Positions 48,978 to 57,597 of a stretch of DNA of 64,000 bases are shown in pieces. Numbering within the stretch: position 1 is the first letter of the stretch; each line of letters begins with the position of its first letter. Under the pieces are notes generated by a model. The model was given only the letters and a program-made list of their open reading frames with translations. It made no database searches and was not told where the DNA came from. Both the position numbers and the translations under genes were made by a program. This DNA comes from Mucilaginibacter ginkgonis (lineage in GTDB: Bacteria; Bacteroidota; Bacteroidia; Sphingobacteriales; Sphingobacteriaceae), in NCBI RefSeq assembly GCF_009754905.2, contig NZ_CP066775.1:3410001-3474000 (forward strand), given 5' to 3'.

Positions 48978-50654
48978 ATGACCTGGTGGCAATATCTTTT
49001 ACTCGTGAATGTGTATTTGCTGTTGTTTTACGGCTTTTATGCATTGCTGCTGCGCAGCGAAACATTTTTTAGGCTCAATCGGCTTTACCTTATCGGTTCT
49101 GCTGTGCTGTCGTTTGTAATACCTGTTATTCAAGCTGACTGGTTGCGAAACCTGTTCATCACGCAGCGCATTAACCAGACCATATACATGCTTAATGTGG
49201 TGAACATTACTAGCGGTAATACACAGGTTGATAGTAGTTTTAGCTTAGGCCAGGCCCTTGCCGCTTTATACGTAGCTGGCGTATTGGTGCTAATCACAAG
49301 GCTGTGCGTATATTTTCTGAAACTAAGGTATGCCTTCAATAAGCTTTCGACCGGTGCCGCCTTTTCATTTTTTAATAAAGTGAAACTGGACAAGAACTTG
49401 CCCGAGGCCGGCATAATTTCTGACCACGAGAATGTGCACGCCCGGCAATGGCACTCTGCAGACGTGCTGTTGATAGAATTTGTTGCCATCGTTAACTGGT
49501 TTAACCCGATAGTATACCTGTACCGTAAGGCTATAAAAACCATCCATGAATTTATTGCTGACAGCGAAATAGTGAATAGCGGTACAGAAAAGCAAACCTA
49601 TGCCATGCTGCTGCTTAGCCAGACCGTGGGGCTGCCGGTTAACCAATTAGCTAACTCTTTTTTTAACCATAGTTTACTAAAACAACGTATCATGATGTTA
49701 CACAAAAATCCTTCGCAGCGCACAGCCTTGTTTAAATACGGGCTGTCTGCGCCGCTGTTTGCCCTGATGGTGATCCTGTCATCCGCAACAGCTAAAACAA
49801 ATGTTATCGTTAATAAAGTTTCGCAAAGGGCCACGCAAGTGTTAAACCTTAAACCACAAGCAGTAACGCAGCAAGTTATAGCGCCTTTGTTGTCTGACGA
49901 ACCTCTTAAGTTAACCGAGCAAAAACTTGTTACCGACGCCAATGAAACGTTAAGTCTCGCAGAGCCTGTTGCCGATGCAGATACCACTCAAGATAACCGT
50001 GTTTTTACTTCTGTTGAGCAATCAGCTCAACCAGCAAATGGCATGGAAGAGTTTTACCGTTTTTTAGGTAGTAATATACATTACCCGGCTGAAGCGCGAA
50101 AGAATAATATTCAGGGAAGGGTAATCTGTCAATTTATTATTGAAAAAGATGGATCATTCAGTGATATGAAAGTAGTAAGGCGCCTTGGTGGCGGTACAGA
50201 TGAAGAAGCGGTCCGCGTGCTATCAATTGCCCCTAAATGGACTCCAGGCAAGCAAAATGGCAAGCCTGTTCGTCAACAATACACCATCCCAATTCAATTT
50301 TCACTACAGGACATGCCTAAGCCTTCGACAAATAACACTCATGATGCGCCGCCGCCACCTGCACCACCGACAAACAGAAGACCCGCCGAGATAGTAACCA
50401 TTATTCGTCGTGATGCCCCTCCGCCGCCTGCCTCACCTTCAGGAGTGCCGATGAGCATTTATGTTGACACTACAGGTAAGCGATATAATATGAGCCTTAC
50501 AGGCCCATATAGCCCGGTTTATTTTGTTGATGGTGTTGAAGTGAAAAGCATGAAAGACATCGACCCGAATCATATTGAAAGTATAAATATCATTAAAGCT
50601 AAACCAGGAAGTGACGTTACAAAAGATCAAATCAGGATCACGCTGAAGAAATAG
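48978..50654 (+). CDS. M56 (BlaR1-like) metallopeptidase fused to TonB C-terminal domain and plug-like tail
   Basis: 558 residues. Several transmembrane helices surround the zinc motif HENVH (His150, Glu151, His154) with the downstream acidic IHEFIADSE. Another helix lies near 250-270, then a linker, a TonB C-terminal domain (about 342-445), a Pro-rich stretch, and a tail YFVDGVEVKSMKDIDPNHIE resembling TonB-receptor plug loops. No penicillin-binding sensor domain is present, so the inducer is not a beta-lactam by this evidence. The TonB domain is nearly a copy of that of tonB at 62669. Confidence 0.92.
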   Translation: MTWWQYLLLVNVYLLLFYGFYALLLRSETFFRLNRLYLIGSAVLSFVIPVIQADWLRNLFITQRINQTIYMLNVVNITSGNTQVDSSFSLGQALAALYVAGVLVLITRLCVYFLKLRYAFNKLSTGAAFSFFNKVKLDKNLPEAGIISDHENVHARQWHSADVLLIEFVAIVNWFNPIVYLYRKAIKTIHEFIADSEIVNSGTEKQTYAMLLLSQTVGLPVNQLANSFFNHSLLKQRIMMLHKNPSQRTALFKYGLSAPLFALMVILSSATAKTNVIVNKVSQRATQVLNLKPQAVTQQVIAPLLSDEPLKLTEQKLVTDANETLSLAEPVADADTTQDNRVFTSVEQSAQPANGMEEFYRFLGSNIHYPAEARKNNIQGRVICQFIIEKDGSFSDMKVVRRLGGGTDEEAVRVLSIAPKWTPGKQNGKPVRQQYTIPIQFSLQDMPKPSTNNTHDAPPPPAPPTNRRPAEIVTIIRRDAPPPPASPSGVPMSIYVDTTGKRYNMSLTGPYSPVYFVDGVEVKSMKDIDPNHIESINIIKAKPGSDVTKDQIRITLKK

Positions 50655-50681
50655 CAATTAACCTTTAATAGTATGGTATAT

Positions 50682-50711
50682 GCCAGGCAGGGTGCCTGGC
50701 TTTTTTGTTTT
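50682..50711 (+). terminator. terminator of the blaI/M56 operon
   Basis: Perfect 8-bp stem GCCAGGCA/TGCCTGGC with a 3-base loop and tail TTTTTTGTTTT. Confidence 0.92.
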
Positions 50712-50790
50712 GCAGGCTTGGTAAAATTCTTGTTTCGGATAGCGTTTCTGAAACGTAAATATTATTTTGCAGATCAATCTTTGCAAAGTC

Positions 50791-52149
50791 ATGAAATTCA
50801 AATATTTACTTCCGCTGTTGTTTGCCGCACCTGCGTTTGCGCAACCTGTTACTATTAAGCCCGATGCTGCCATTTCACAAATGGTAGATGAGGTGTCGTC
50901 AAAAAACATAGAAGCTACAGTGCGCAAACTGGTGAGTTTTAAAACCCGCAGTACCTTGAGCGACACTACCAGCAAAACAGAAGGAATTGGTGCCGCACGT
51001 AATTGGATAAAAAGCGAATTTGAACAATACGCCAAAGCATCGGGCGGGCGCATGCATGTAGAATTTGATACATTCGAGACGCCGGCAGGCGGAAGGTTCG
51101 ACAAACCAACCATCCTGAAAAACGTGCTGGCCATTTTAAAGGGTTCTGACCCAAATGACAAGCGTATTTTTATGGTATCCGGTCATTATGACTCACGGGT
51201 TAATGATGTGATGGACGCGAAGTCTTACGCCCCCGGCGCTGTTGACGACGCCTCGGGTACAGCAGTTTCAATGGAATGCGCAAGGGTGTTGAGCAAACAT
51301 AGTTTCCCGGCCACGATCATATTCGTCACTGTGGCGGGTGAGGAGCAGGGCTTGAATGGCTCGGGCAATCTGGCTAAGCGTGCCAAGGCCGAGGGCTGGA
51401 TGATTGACGCCATGCTGAACAACGATATAGTTGGCAATACTTATGGCTTTGAAACCGGGTTGAAAGATAACCGCAGTGTGCGTGTGTTCAGCGATGGTGT
51501 GCCCTCTGTGTTGAGTCAGCCGGGGAATGACCGTGCACTCGCGGCATTGATCAGCAACGGCGGCGAGAATGACAGCCCCTCACGCGAACTGGCCCGTTAC
51601 ATTAAAGAAATTGGCGAACGTTACGTACAGCAGCTGGACGTGAAGATGATCTACCGCCGCGACCGCTTTTTGCGCGGCGGCGACCACACACCTTTTTTGC
51701 AAAACGGTTTCGCGGCGGTGCGCTTTACGGAAATGAATGAAGACTTTAACCGCCAGCACCAGAACGTGCGCAAAGAGAACGGAGTGGACTACGGCGATGT
51801 GCCGGATGCTGCCGATTATGATTATATTCAGAAAGTGGCGCGAATGAACCTCTCGGTACTAGCCAACCTGGCTATGGCACCTGCGCAGCCACAAAACGTT
51901 GTGGTCACAACTAAAGGTCTCACTAATAAAACTACCCTAAAATGGGAAACGCCGGTGGCCGGCAAAAAGCCTGCAGGCTATTATGTACTGATGCGCGAAA
52001 CGATAAGCCCGTATTGGGAAAAGAAATTCTATTTTACAGGTAATACCGCCACAGTTGATTATTCTAAAGATAATTATTTGTTCGCGGTGCAGGCGGTAGA
52101 CGCCGAAGGCCATGAAAGCCAGATGGTTTACCCGAAACCCGAGCGTTAG
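50791..52149 (+). CDS. M28-family zinc peptidase
   Basis: 452 residues from MKFKYLLPLLFAAPAFAQ at 50791 (TTG 24 bases upstream in frame). Signal peptide, then an M28 domain with zinc ligands His132 (GHYDSR), Asp152 (VDDASG), Glu184-Glu185 (AGEEQGL) and His in RGGDHTPF. A fibronectin-like C-terminal domain (about 370-452) follows. Aminopeptidase-type, exported. The stop codon TAG is the first part of a REP sequence. A palindrome CGTTTCTGAAACG lies upstream at 50743-50755. Confidence 0.93.
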   Translation: MKFKYLLPLLFAAPAFAQPVTIKPDAAISQMVDEVSSKNIEATVRKLVSFKTRSTLSDTTSKTEGIGAARNWIKSEFEQYAKASGGRMHVEFDTFETPAGGRFDKPTILKNVLAILKGSDPNDKRIFMVSGHYDSRVNDVMDAKSYAPGAVDDASGTAVSMECARVLSKHSFPATIIFVTVAGEEQGLNGSGNLAKRAKAEGWMIDAMLNNDIVGNTYGFETGLKDNRSVRVFSDGVPSVLSQPGNDRALAALISNGGENDSPSRELARYIKEIGERYVQQLDVKMIYRRDRFLRGGDHTPFLQNGFAAVRFTEMNEDFNRQHQNVRKENGVDYGDVPDAADYDYIQKVARMNLSVLANLAMAPAQPQNVVVTTKGLTNKTTLKWETPVAGKKPAGYYVLMRETISPYWEKKFYFTGNTATVDYSKDNYLFAVQAVDAEGHESQMVYPKPER

Positions 52150-52171
52150 AGACGCAATACCTTGCGTGTCA
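52147..52171. repeat. REP sequence 1
   Basis: AGAGACGCAA-TACC-TTGCGTGTC: 9-bp arms with one mismatch. Supplies the stop codon of the M28 peptidase gene. Confidence 0.75.
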
Positions 52172-52197
52172 CGTCACCGCATTCAAAAATTCAAATT

Positions 52198-52226
52198 ACG
52201 AGACACAAAATATTAAGTCTCTACAA
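52198..52226. repeat. REP sequence 2 (degenerate)
   Basis: GAGACACAA ... TTAAGTCTCTACA, just upstream of the transposase start. Confidence 0.6.
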
Positions 52227-52229
52227 GAA

Positions 52230-52762
52230 ATGGGCGAAAAATTTCGTGATAAATATAGAACTACATCTTTTAGAAGACCTAACTGGGATTATGGATCAAA
52301 CGGATTGTATTTCGTCACCATTTGTACAAAAGATAAAACTCATTATTTCGGAGACATCGTAGAGACACAACATATTGTGTCTCTACAGAAAACGGAAATT
52401 GCAAATATTGCCTTTAAAAACTGGCTTGAAATTCCTAAACATTTTTCATTTGTCGAATTGGATGATTTTGTAATTATGCCGAATCACCTGCATGGCATAT
52501 TATTCATCATAAACCTCATAAAGCAAATTGGAATGTCAACAAGTTTGGTAGCCAAAGTAATAATCTTGCATCGATCGTAAGAGGATACAAAGCGTCCATT
52601 AAAACATAAGCTACAAAAAATAATATCGACTTTAGCTGGCAATCAAAATATTACGACAGAATTATAAGAGATGCCGCCGAACATGAAAATGTAAAGCATT
52701 ATATATATCAAAACCCTCGCAATTGGTTAGAAAAAGGGAAAAACGACCCGCAGTTTAAATAA
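52230..52762 (+). pseudogene. REP-associated tyrosine transposase (RAYT, IS200-like), broken
   Basis: Frame 1 from 52230 reads RTTSFRRPNWDYGSNGLYFV, TICTKD, then VELDDFVIMPNHLHGIL with the HUH motif (HLH). It loses frame near 52500-52515 (one base lost or two gained). The continuation in another frame reads NKFGSQSNNLASIVRGYKAS, hits a TAA at 52607-52609, and goes on WQSKYYDRIIRDAAEHENVK to KGKNDPQFK, including the expected catalytic Tyr region. A REP copy (52359-52386) sits in frame inside it. Not functional as it stands. Confidence 0.9.
52359..52386. repeat. REP sequence 3, inside the transposase pseudogene
   Basis: Perfect 12-bp arms GTAGAGACACAA/TTGTGTCTCTAC around CATA. Read in frame it encodes VETQHIVSLQ. 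Confidence 0.9.
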
Positions 52763-52776
52763 AGATGAAATAAAAA

Positions 52777-52803
52777 AGAGACACAAGTTATTGCGTCTCT
52801 ACA
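52777..52803. repeat. REP sequence 4
   Basis: AGAGACACAA-GTTA-TTGCGTCTCT: 10-bp arms with one mismatch, 14 bases past the transposase end. Confidence 0.85.
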
Positions 52804-52834
52804 TGATATTATCAAAAAATGTAGGTTGATATAG

Positions 52835-53041
52835 TTACCACATTTTTTGCTGAGCAACTTCGCACACCAATTTAACAACTCCTACACTTTTCTGGAAAAG
52901 TGATGTTGCGTGTGCAATGTTACTGCCGGCGGTAAATTCTTTAGCTTGCTCAAACTGGTAGTTGATACCCATAACCAATGCAACCAATACCGGGATCAGT
53001 AAAAGGATAAATGGATTAAGAGAGCTAATAAACTTTTTCAT
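52835..53041 (-). CDS. small membrane protein, unknown
   Basis: 68 residues from MKKFISSLNPFILLLIPVLV at 53039-53041. One strong transmembrane helix (about 10-28) followed by an amphipathic part ending CEVAQQKMW. No family is recognised. It reads outward from the RAYT locus and has normal composition for the genome, so it is called with moderate trust. Confidence 0.55.
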   Translation of the reverse strand: MKKFISSLNPFILLLIPVLVALVMGINYQFEQAKEFTAGSNIAHATSLFQKSVGVVKLVCEVAQQKMW

Positions 53042-53247
53042 TTTGTTTGTTGTGATTTGACTCAACAAAGGAACTTCTAAATAATTTCCTGCTAAAATCT
53101 ATTATACCAACAGCCACTAATTATAGATGAACGGGCACCAGCAACCACAAAAAGGTTTGTCGTAACAAATGGGGCGTTCGTCGGTCAAACCGAGTGGTAG
53201 ATATAATATAAAACCGTGCTTAAGGGCCTTAACGTATATTTAAACCA

Positions 53248-54261
53248 ATGAAAGCAGGTAAGCAGGTTGCGTGGCACAGCCTCTTTTGGGTCGCCATAGT
53301 TTCTTTTTTCTCCCTGGTGATCCATGGCAATAGCAAGATGGGCTGGGAAGAAACTGCGATAGTTTTTGTAGGCTTCGGCATTATCAATATTGGTCTTTTC
53401 TATTTAAACCTGCTGGTATATATCCCATTCTTTTTCAACCGCAAAAAATTTGGTCAGTATGCCTTGGTAGTATTGGTTACATTAATACTGCTTGGATTTG
53501 GTAAGTATGGAATTGCGCTAACATTCAGGTCTTACTTGCTGATCACAGAGCGAGGTAAAGTGATCACCATGGGCTTTTATATGCTCAACACGGTTTTAAC
53601 GGGATTAACTTTTATTTTCTTTAGCGTACTGCTCAAATTCGGTACAGATTGGTTTACCAACGAGCGTATACAGCGTGACCTGGAAAACCAGCGCCTAACA
53701 GCTGAGCTTTCTTTTCTAAAATCGCAGGTCAATCCGCATTTTCTTTTCAACTCGCTCAATACCATTTATTCGCTGGCTTATCAAAGGTCTGAAACTACGC
53801 CCGAGGCTGTATTGAAACTGTCTGAAATAATGCGGTATATGCTTTATGAAAGCAATGACAATAAAGTGGAGCTGGACAAGGAACTAAAATACCTGGAAAA
53901 TTACATCGAACTGCAGAAGATCCGCTATGGGCAAAAAGCATTTATAGAATATACCGTCGAAGGGGCGATCACCAGCCAGCAAATAGTGCCGCTCATTCTT
54001 ATCTCCTTTGTAGAAAACGCCTTTAAGCATGGCATTGTGAATGACCCGCAGCACCCTATATTTATCCGTTTAACGGTGACCGATTCGCACCTCACATTTT
54101 ACGTGTTTAACAAAAAGCATGCGCACAACCGCGACGCGGTGGGGGGCATTGGTTTAAACAATGTACAACGCCGGCTGAAGCTTTTGTATCCCGGCCGCTA
54201 CCAATTAGATATTGAGAACGGCGACGACACTTATTCTTCTGAATTATCTTTAGTTTTATAG
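53248..54261 (+). CDS. LytS-like sensor histidine kinase
   Basis: 337 residues. Four transmembrane helices in the first 135 residues, a short coiled coil, then the His_kinase domain with His164 in QVNPHFLFNSLNTIYSLA and a HATPase_c domain (VENAFKHGIV, GGIGLNNVQRRL). The sensor part is only the membrane module. Two bases before the LytTR regulator gene, its cognate partner. Confidence 0.95.
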   Translation: MKAGKQVAWHSLFWVAIVSFFSLVIHGNSKMGWEETAIVFVGFGIINIGLFYLNLLVYIPFFFNRKKFGQYALVVLVTLILLGFGKYGIALTFRSYLLITERGKVITMGFYMLNTVLTGLTFIFFSVLLKFGTDWFTNERIQRDLENQRLTAELSFLKSQVNPHFLFNSLNTIYSLAYQRSETTPEAVLKLSEIMRYMLYESNDNKVELDKELKYLENYIELQKIRYGQKAFIEYTVEGAITSQQIVPLILISFVENAFKHGIVNDPQHPIFIRLTVTDSHLTFYVFNKKHAHNRDAVGGIGLNNVQRRLKLLYPGRYQLDIENGDDTYSSELSLVL

Positions 54262-54263
54262 CC

Positions 54264-54989
54264 ATGATAAAATGCCTGGTTGTTGACGACGAGCCCCTTG
54301 CGCTGCACATACTGGAGGATTATATCGCCAAAGTGCCGTTTCTGGAATTGGTTAAAGCGATGACCAACCCTATAGAGGCGCTTACCCTGGTACAAGAGGG
54401 CGGCATTGACCTGGTATTTCTGGATGTGCAAATGCCCGAACTAACCGGCCTGCAATTTCTAAAGATAGCCAATGGTAAAACTAAGGTGATCCTTACCACG
54501 GCTTACCCGCAATATGCCCTTGACGGCTACGAACTGGACATTATTGATTATTTGCTTAAGCCTATCGCTTTCGATCGTTTTTACAAGGCTGCGCAAAAGG
54601 CACAGTCGGTGATAAGCCCGGCAGTTGTTAAATCTAAAGACGATAGCCCCGCCGCTTATGATGATTTTTTAAGCGATTTTATCTTTGTCAAAACCGAGCA
54701 TAAAATTCAAAAGGTTTATCTGCACGATATCCTGTTTATAGAAGGCTTGAAAGATTACATTTCGATATTTACTCCAGACGAACGCATCATTACCCTTCAG
54801 AACATGAAGAAGATGGAAGATGCTCTGCCCGAAAAGCACTTTATCCGTGTGCATAAGTCTTACATAGTGGCGCTCAATAAGATCGATAGCATTGAACGTA
54901 GCCGCATCAGCATCGGCGATAAAATTATTCCTATTGGCGATACCTACCGCGACCTGTTCTTCAAGCAGATAGAGGACAGGAATATCTGA
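54264..54989 (+). CDS. LytTR-family response regulator
   Basis: 241 residues. Receiver domain with DDE acidic pocket, phospho-acceptor Asp54 in VFLDVQMPELTG and the Lys in DYLLKPI. The C-terminal LytTR DNA-binding domain (about 138-238) has VYLHDILFIEGLKDYISIFT and FIRVHKSYIVALNKIDSIER. Paired with the kinase upstream. Targets unknown. Confidence 0.96.
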   Translation: MIKCLVVDDEPLALHILEDYIAKVPFLELVKAMTNPIEALTLVQEGGIDLVFLDVQMPELTGLQFLKIANGKTKVILTTAYPQYALDGYELDIIDYLLKPIAFDRFYKAAQKAQSVISPAVVKSKDDSPAAYDDFLSDFIFVKTEHKIQKVYLHDILFIEGLKDYISIFTPDERIITLQNMKKMEDALPEKHFIRVHKSYIVALNKIDSIERSRISIGDKIIPIGDTYRDLFFKQIEDRNI

Positions 54990-55035
54990 TTAAGATTTCA
55001 CTGATTTTTAAGTGATTGCACGGATATATTGAGGG

Positions 55036-55770
55036 CTAAGCTTGCCCGATAAACTCCCTGATTTGGTTTTCTGCATGTTTAACGGCTTCTTCTACAGCGC
55101 CTTTTTGAGGCTCTATAGGCTGCAGCATGGTGAACTTTAAATGTTCAAATGTACTGAGTGGAAACATGCCGTAACGCACCATCTTCCATGAGTTTTCTAC
55201 AGCGATGGGAACGATTAATGCATCGGGGCATTTTTTTAGGATGGTAGCGATACCTGCGGATTGGAAAGCTTTTACCTTTCCGGTTTTAGAGCGGGTGCCT
55301 TCGGGAAATATAATGGTAGACCAGCCATTTTCTTTCATACGGCTGCCCAGTTTCATCAATTCATTGATCGACTGGCGCGGATCCTTCCTGTCAATGTTCG
55401 CGCCACCGCCCACACGCAGATTATAGGATATAGAGGGTATGCCGTTGGCCAACTCTATCTTAGAAATAAACTTGGCATGGTAAGGCCCCAGTTTCCAGAT
55501 CAACGGCGAAATATCATACATGCTTTGGTGGTTGGCTACAAATATAAAAGAACGGCCTTTAGGCAACTCCAGCCGTTTAAATGTTACCCTGTTGAAAAGG
55601 ATATAATAAGTAGACGTTAGGCAGGCGTTAAGCGTATCTACAATCCTTTTGTGTGCATTATAGCCACCAAACTTATAAACCAGGCGTTGCACAGGTTCAA
55701 AAATACCCAGCAGCAAACCAAACACCAGGTAGTGTATCGGCGTAAGTATAATTCCGGCAATTCTTCTCAT
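55036..55770 (-). CDS. plsC: 1-acyl-sn-glycerol-3-phosphate acyltransferase
   Basis: 244 residues. N-terminal membrane segment (about 5-25); acyltransferase motif HQSMYD (His81, Asp86), glycerol-phosphate-binding FPEGTRSKTGKV and VPIAVENSWKM. It makes phosphatidic acid from lysophosphatidic acid at the inner membrane. Separated from the NUDIX gene upstream by 290 bases rich in GTTTCA elements. Confidence 0.93.
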   Translation of the reverse strand: MRRIAGIILTPIHYLVFGLLLGIFEPVQRLVYKFGGYNAHKRIVDTLNACLTSTYYILFNRVTFKRLELPKGRSFIFVANHQSMYDISPLIWKLGPYHAKFISKIELANGIPSISYNLRVGGGANIDRKDPRQSINELMKLGSRMKENGWSTIIFPEGTRSKTGKVKAFQSAGIATILKKCPDALIVPIAVENSWKMVRYGMFPLSTFEHLKFTMLQPIEPQKGAVEEAVKHAENQIREFIGQA

Positions 55771-56061
55771 TTCGACGGCTCAAAGTTATGCTTTTGTACT
55801 AAATGAAAAAGAGTATAAGCGTTTGTAAAACACCTTGCTGTTTCACTGTTTCACCTGAAACAGTTGAAACACATGTGTCCTTACTTTTAAGTATGTGACA
55901 CTATATCGCTTTTTATTGATTAACAGTTTGTTGCAGCGTTTACCTGCAAGCACTACTTTGTCACTAGACCACAAAACCCGCACTTTTAACGCAGTGAAAC
56001 ACTGACAAACTGCTGCCAGTGAAACACCTGCTGAAACAGTTCCTTTTTAGAAATCGAGTAT
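55771..56061. promoter_or_regulatory. non-coding region with clustered GTTTCA/TGAAAC elements
   Basis: Seven GTTTCA or TGAAAC hexamers between about 55839 and 56037, several joined as inverted repeats. ACTGTTTCA-CC-TGAAACAGT (55845-55864) is a perfect 9-bp dyad, and CAGTG-AAA-CACTG lies near 55993. Also ACACATGTGT at 55870. No gene is seen. Looks like an operator cluster for the plsC side, but this is inference. Confidence 0.5.
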
Positions 56062-56655
56062 TTATGGAAGCTTGTTTTCCAGTATTAATAATTGCACACG
56101 CAGCACAGCAGCTACGGTCATACTGTCGGTGATCTCGCCGTTGCAAACCATGCGGTATACCTGGGCGAAGGGAATCTTCTTAATAATTAATTGTTCTGTG
56201 TCTTCAGGCTCAGCTTCAAACTGTTCCAACCCGCGGGCAAGAAATATTATGGCATGTTCATCGGTAACCGAATTTGACAAGTGCATTTGCTGTATCTCGG
56301 TCCAGTATTTGGCTTTCAGCCCTGTTTCCTCAAGTAATTCGCGTTTTGCACTTTCCAGCGGCGGCACATCAAAATCGCCACCACCTTCGGGCATCTCCCA
56401 ACTGTATTGATTCAGCGTAAAGCGGTATTGACCAACCAGGTAAGTATTCATCTCTTCATCGAGCGGGAGCGCACCAATGGCTTTATTTTTCATATGCACC
56501 TTGCCATAAATACCGGGGTTGCCGGAGGGGTTGGTCACATCGTATTCTGTAAGACCGATCCACTTGTTGTCATAAATAACTTTCTCGCTGTTGATCTTCC
56601 AGGGGTTTTCTTTAAGGTGATGCATGGGGCGAAGATAAGTCCTGTTAGTAGCCAT
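56062..56655 (-). CDS. NUDIX hydrolase (ADP-ribose pyrophosphatase-like)
   Basis: 197 residues; the internal Met at 56625 (MHHLKENPW) is an alternative start. The NUDIX box is GGGDFDVPPL then ESAKRELLEETGL, with the REL-EE-TG core intact and the first conserved Glu position less clear. KVIYDNKWIGLTEYDV and the C-terminal helix fit the ADP-ribose/sugar-nucleotide pyrophosphatase group. Housecleaning role inferred. Divergent from mrr. Confidence 0.9.
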   Translation of the reverse strand: MATNRTYLRPMHHLKENPWKINSEKVIYDNKWIGLTEYDVTNPSGNPGIYGKVHMKNKAIGALPLDEEMNTYLVGQYRFTLNQYSWEMPEGGGDFDVPPLESAKRELLEETGLKAKYWTEIQQMHLSNSVTDEHAIIFLARGLEQFEAEPEDTEQLIIKKIPFAQVYRMVCNGEITDSMTVAAVLRVQLLILENKLP

Positions 56656-56683
56656 TTCAAAAGATAGATATATATTTACTGTT

Positions 56684-57544
56684 ATGAAAAAGAAGTATCC
56701 CGGATTGCCACAAGTTCATGATTTATACAAACCCGTTGTGAAAGCCTTGATGCAATTAGGAGGATCAGGTAGCATTGAAGAGATTAATGAAAAGGTATAT
56801 GAGGATATGAAACTGCCCGAACGCGTTCTCTCGATACAACATACCGACGGACGTACTAAATTAGAATATCGTCTTGCTTGGGCAAGGTCGGTATTAAAAA
56901 TGGATGGATATTTAGAAAATTCGGCGAGAAGTGTCTGGGCTTTAAAAAATCCAAACATAAAACTAAGTGATATTAATATTTTAGATATTGAGAAGAGGCG
57001 GCGATCAAATGATAAAACCACTATTGTAGATGATGCCCTAATAAAAGTCAAATTAGACACCGAATCCGACAACGAGATTTTAGATTGGAAAGGTGAGTTA
57101 TTAAATAAGCTTTATCAAATCACACCATCCGCATTTGAAAGATTAACTCAACGCCTTTTAAGAGAAAGTGGATTTATTCAGGTAGAAGTAAAGGGCAAAA
57201 CCGGTGATGGAGGGATAGATGGAAAAGGAATTGTAAGAATTAACGGATTTTTAAGTTTTCACGTAATTTTTCAATGCAAGAGATATAAAAGTTCCGTAAG
57301 CGCAAGCCAGTTAAGAGATTTTAGAGGTGCAATGCAAGGGCGCGCAGATAAAGGATTATTTATTACTACAGGAACTTTTACTCGCGATGCTGAAAAAGAA
57401 GCAACTCGGGATGGAGCACCTGCCATTGATTTGATAAACGGCGATTTATTGTGTGAAAAATTAAAGGAATTAAAATTAGGTGTTGAAATTGAACTTATTG
57501 AAAATATAACAATTAACGGTAATTGGTTCGACCAATTCAACTAA
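56684..57544 (+). CDS. mrr: Mrr-type restriction endonuclease
   Basis: 286 residues. N-terminal Mrr_N winged helix (1-90; MQLGGSGSIEEINEKVYEDM, YRLAWARSVLKMDGYLEN) and a C-terminal PD-(D/E)XK nuclease (about 140-270) with LLRESGF, GDGGIDG (Asp175, Asp179) and QCKRYK (Gln197, Lys199). Type IV enzymes of this kind cut modified DNA. It stands alone without methyltransferase or specificity genes and is more AT-rich than its neighbours, which suggests transfer. A shared terminator lies between it and metK. Confidence 0.93.
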   Translation: MKKKYPGLPQVHDLYKPVVKALMQLGGSGSIEEINEKVYEDMKLPERVLSIQHTDGRTKLEYRLAWARSVLKMDGYLENSARSVWALKNPNIKLSDINILDIEKRRRSNDKTTIVDDALIKVKLDTESDNEILDWKGELLNKLYQITPSAFERLTQRLLRESGFIQVEVKGKTGDGGIDGKGIVRINGFLSFHVIFQCKRYKSSVSASQLRDFRGAMQGRADKGLFITTGTFTRDAEKEATRDGAPAIDLINGDLLCEKLKELKLGVEIELIENITINGNWFDQFN

Positions 57545-57549
57545 ACCAA

Positions 57550-57580
57550 AAAAGGCACCCATTTCTGAGTGCCTTTTCTA
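57550..57580. terminator. bidirectional terminator between mrr and metK
   Basis: Stem AAAAGGCAC/GTGCCTTTT with a 10-base loop and A/T runs on both sides. Confidence 0.85.
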
Positions 57581-57597
57581 TATCAACAGAGATAAAA

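Noticed and set aside
48978..50654. Beta-lactam sensor BlaR1
   Set aside because: The C-terminal penicillin-binding domain is replaced by TonB and plug-like segments, and no beta-lactamase gene is nearby.
55800..56050. CRISPR-like array
   Set aside because: The repeated GTTTCA units are only 6-9 bases, irregularly spaced and in both orientations; no spacers of constant length and no cas genes.
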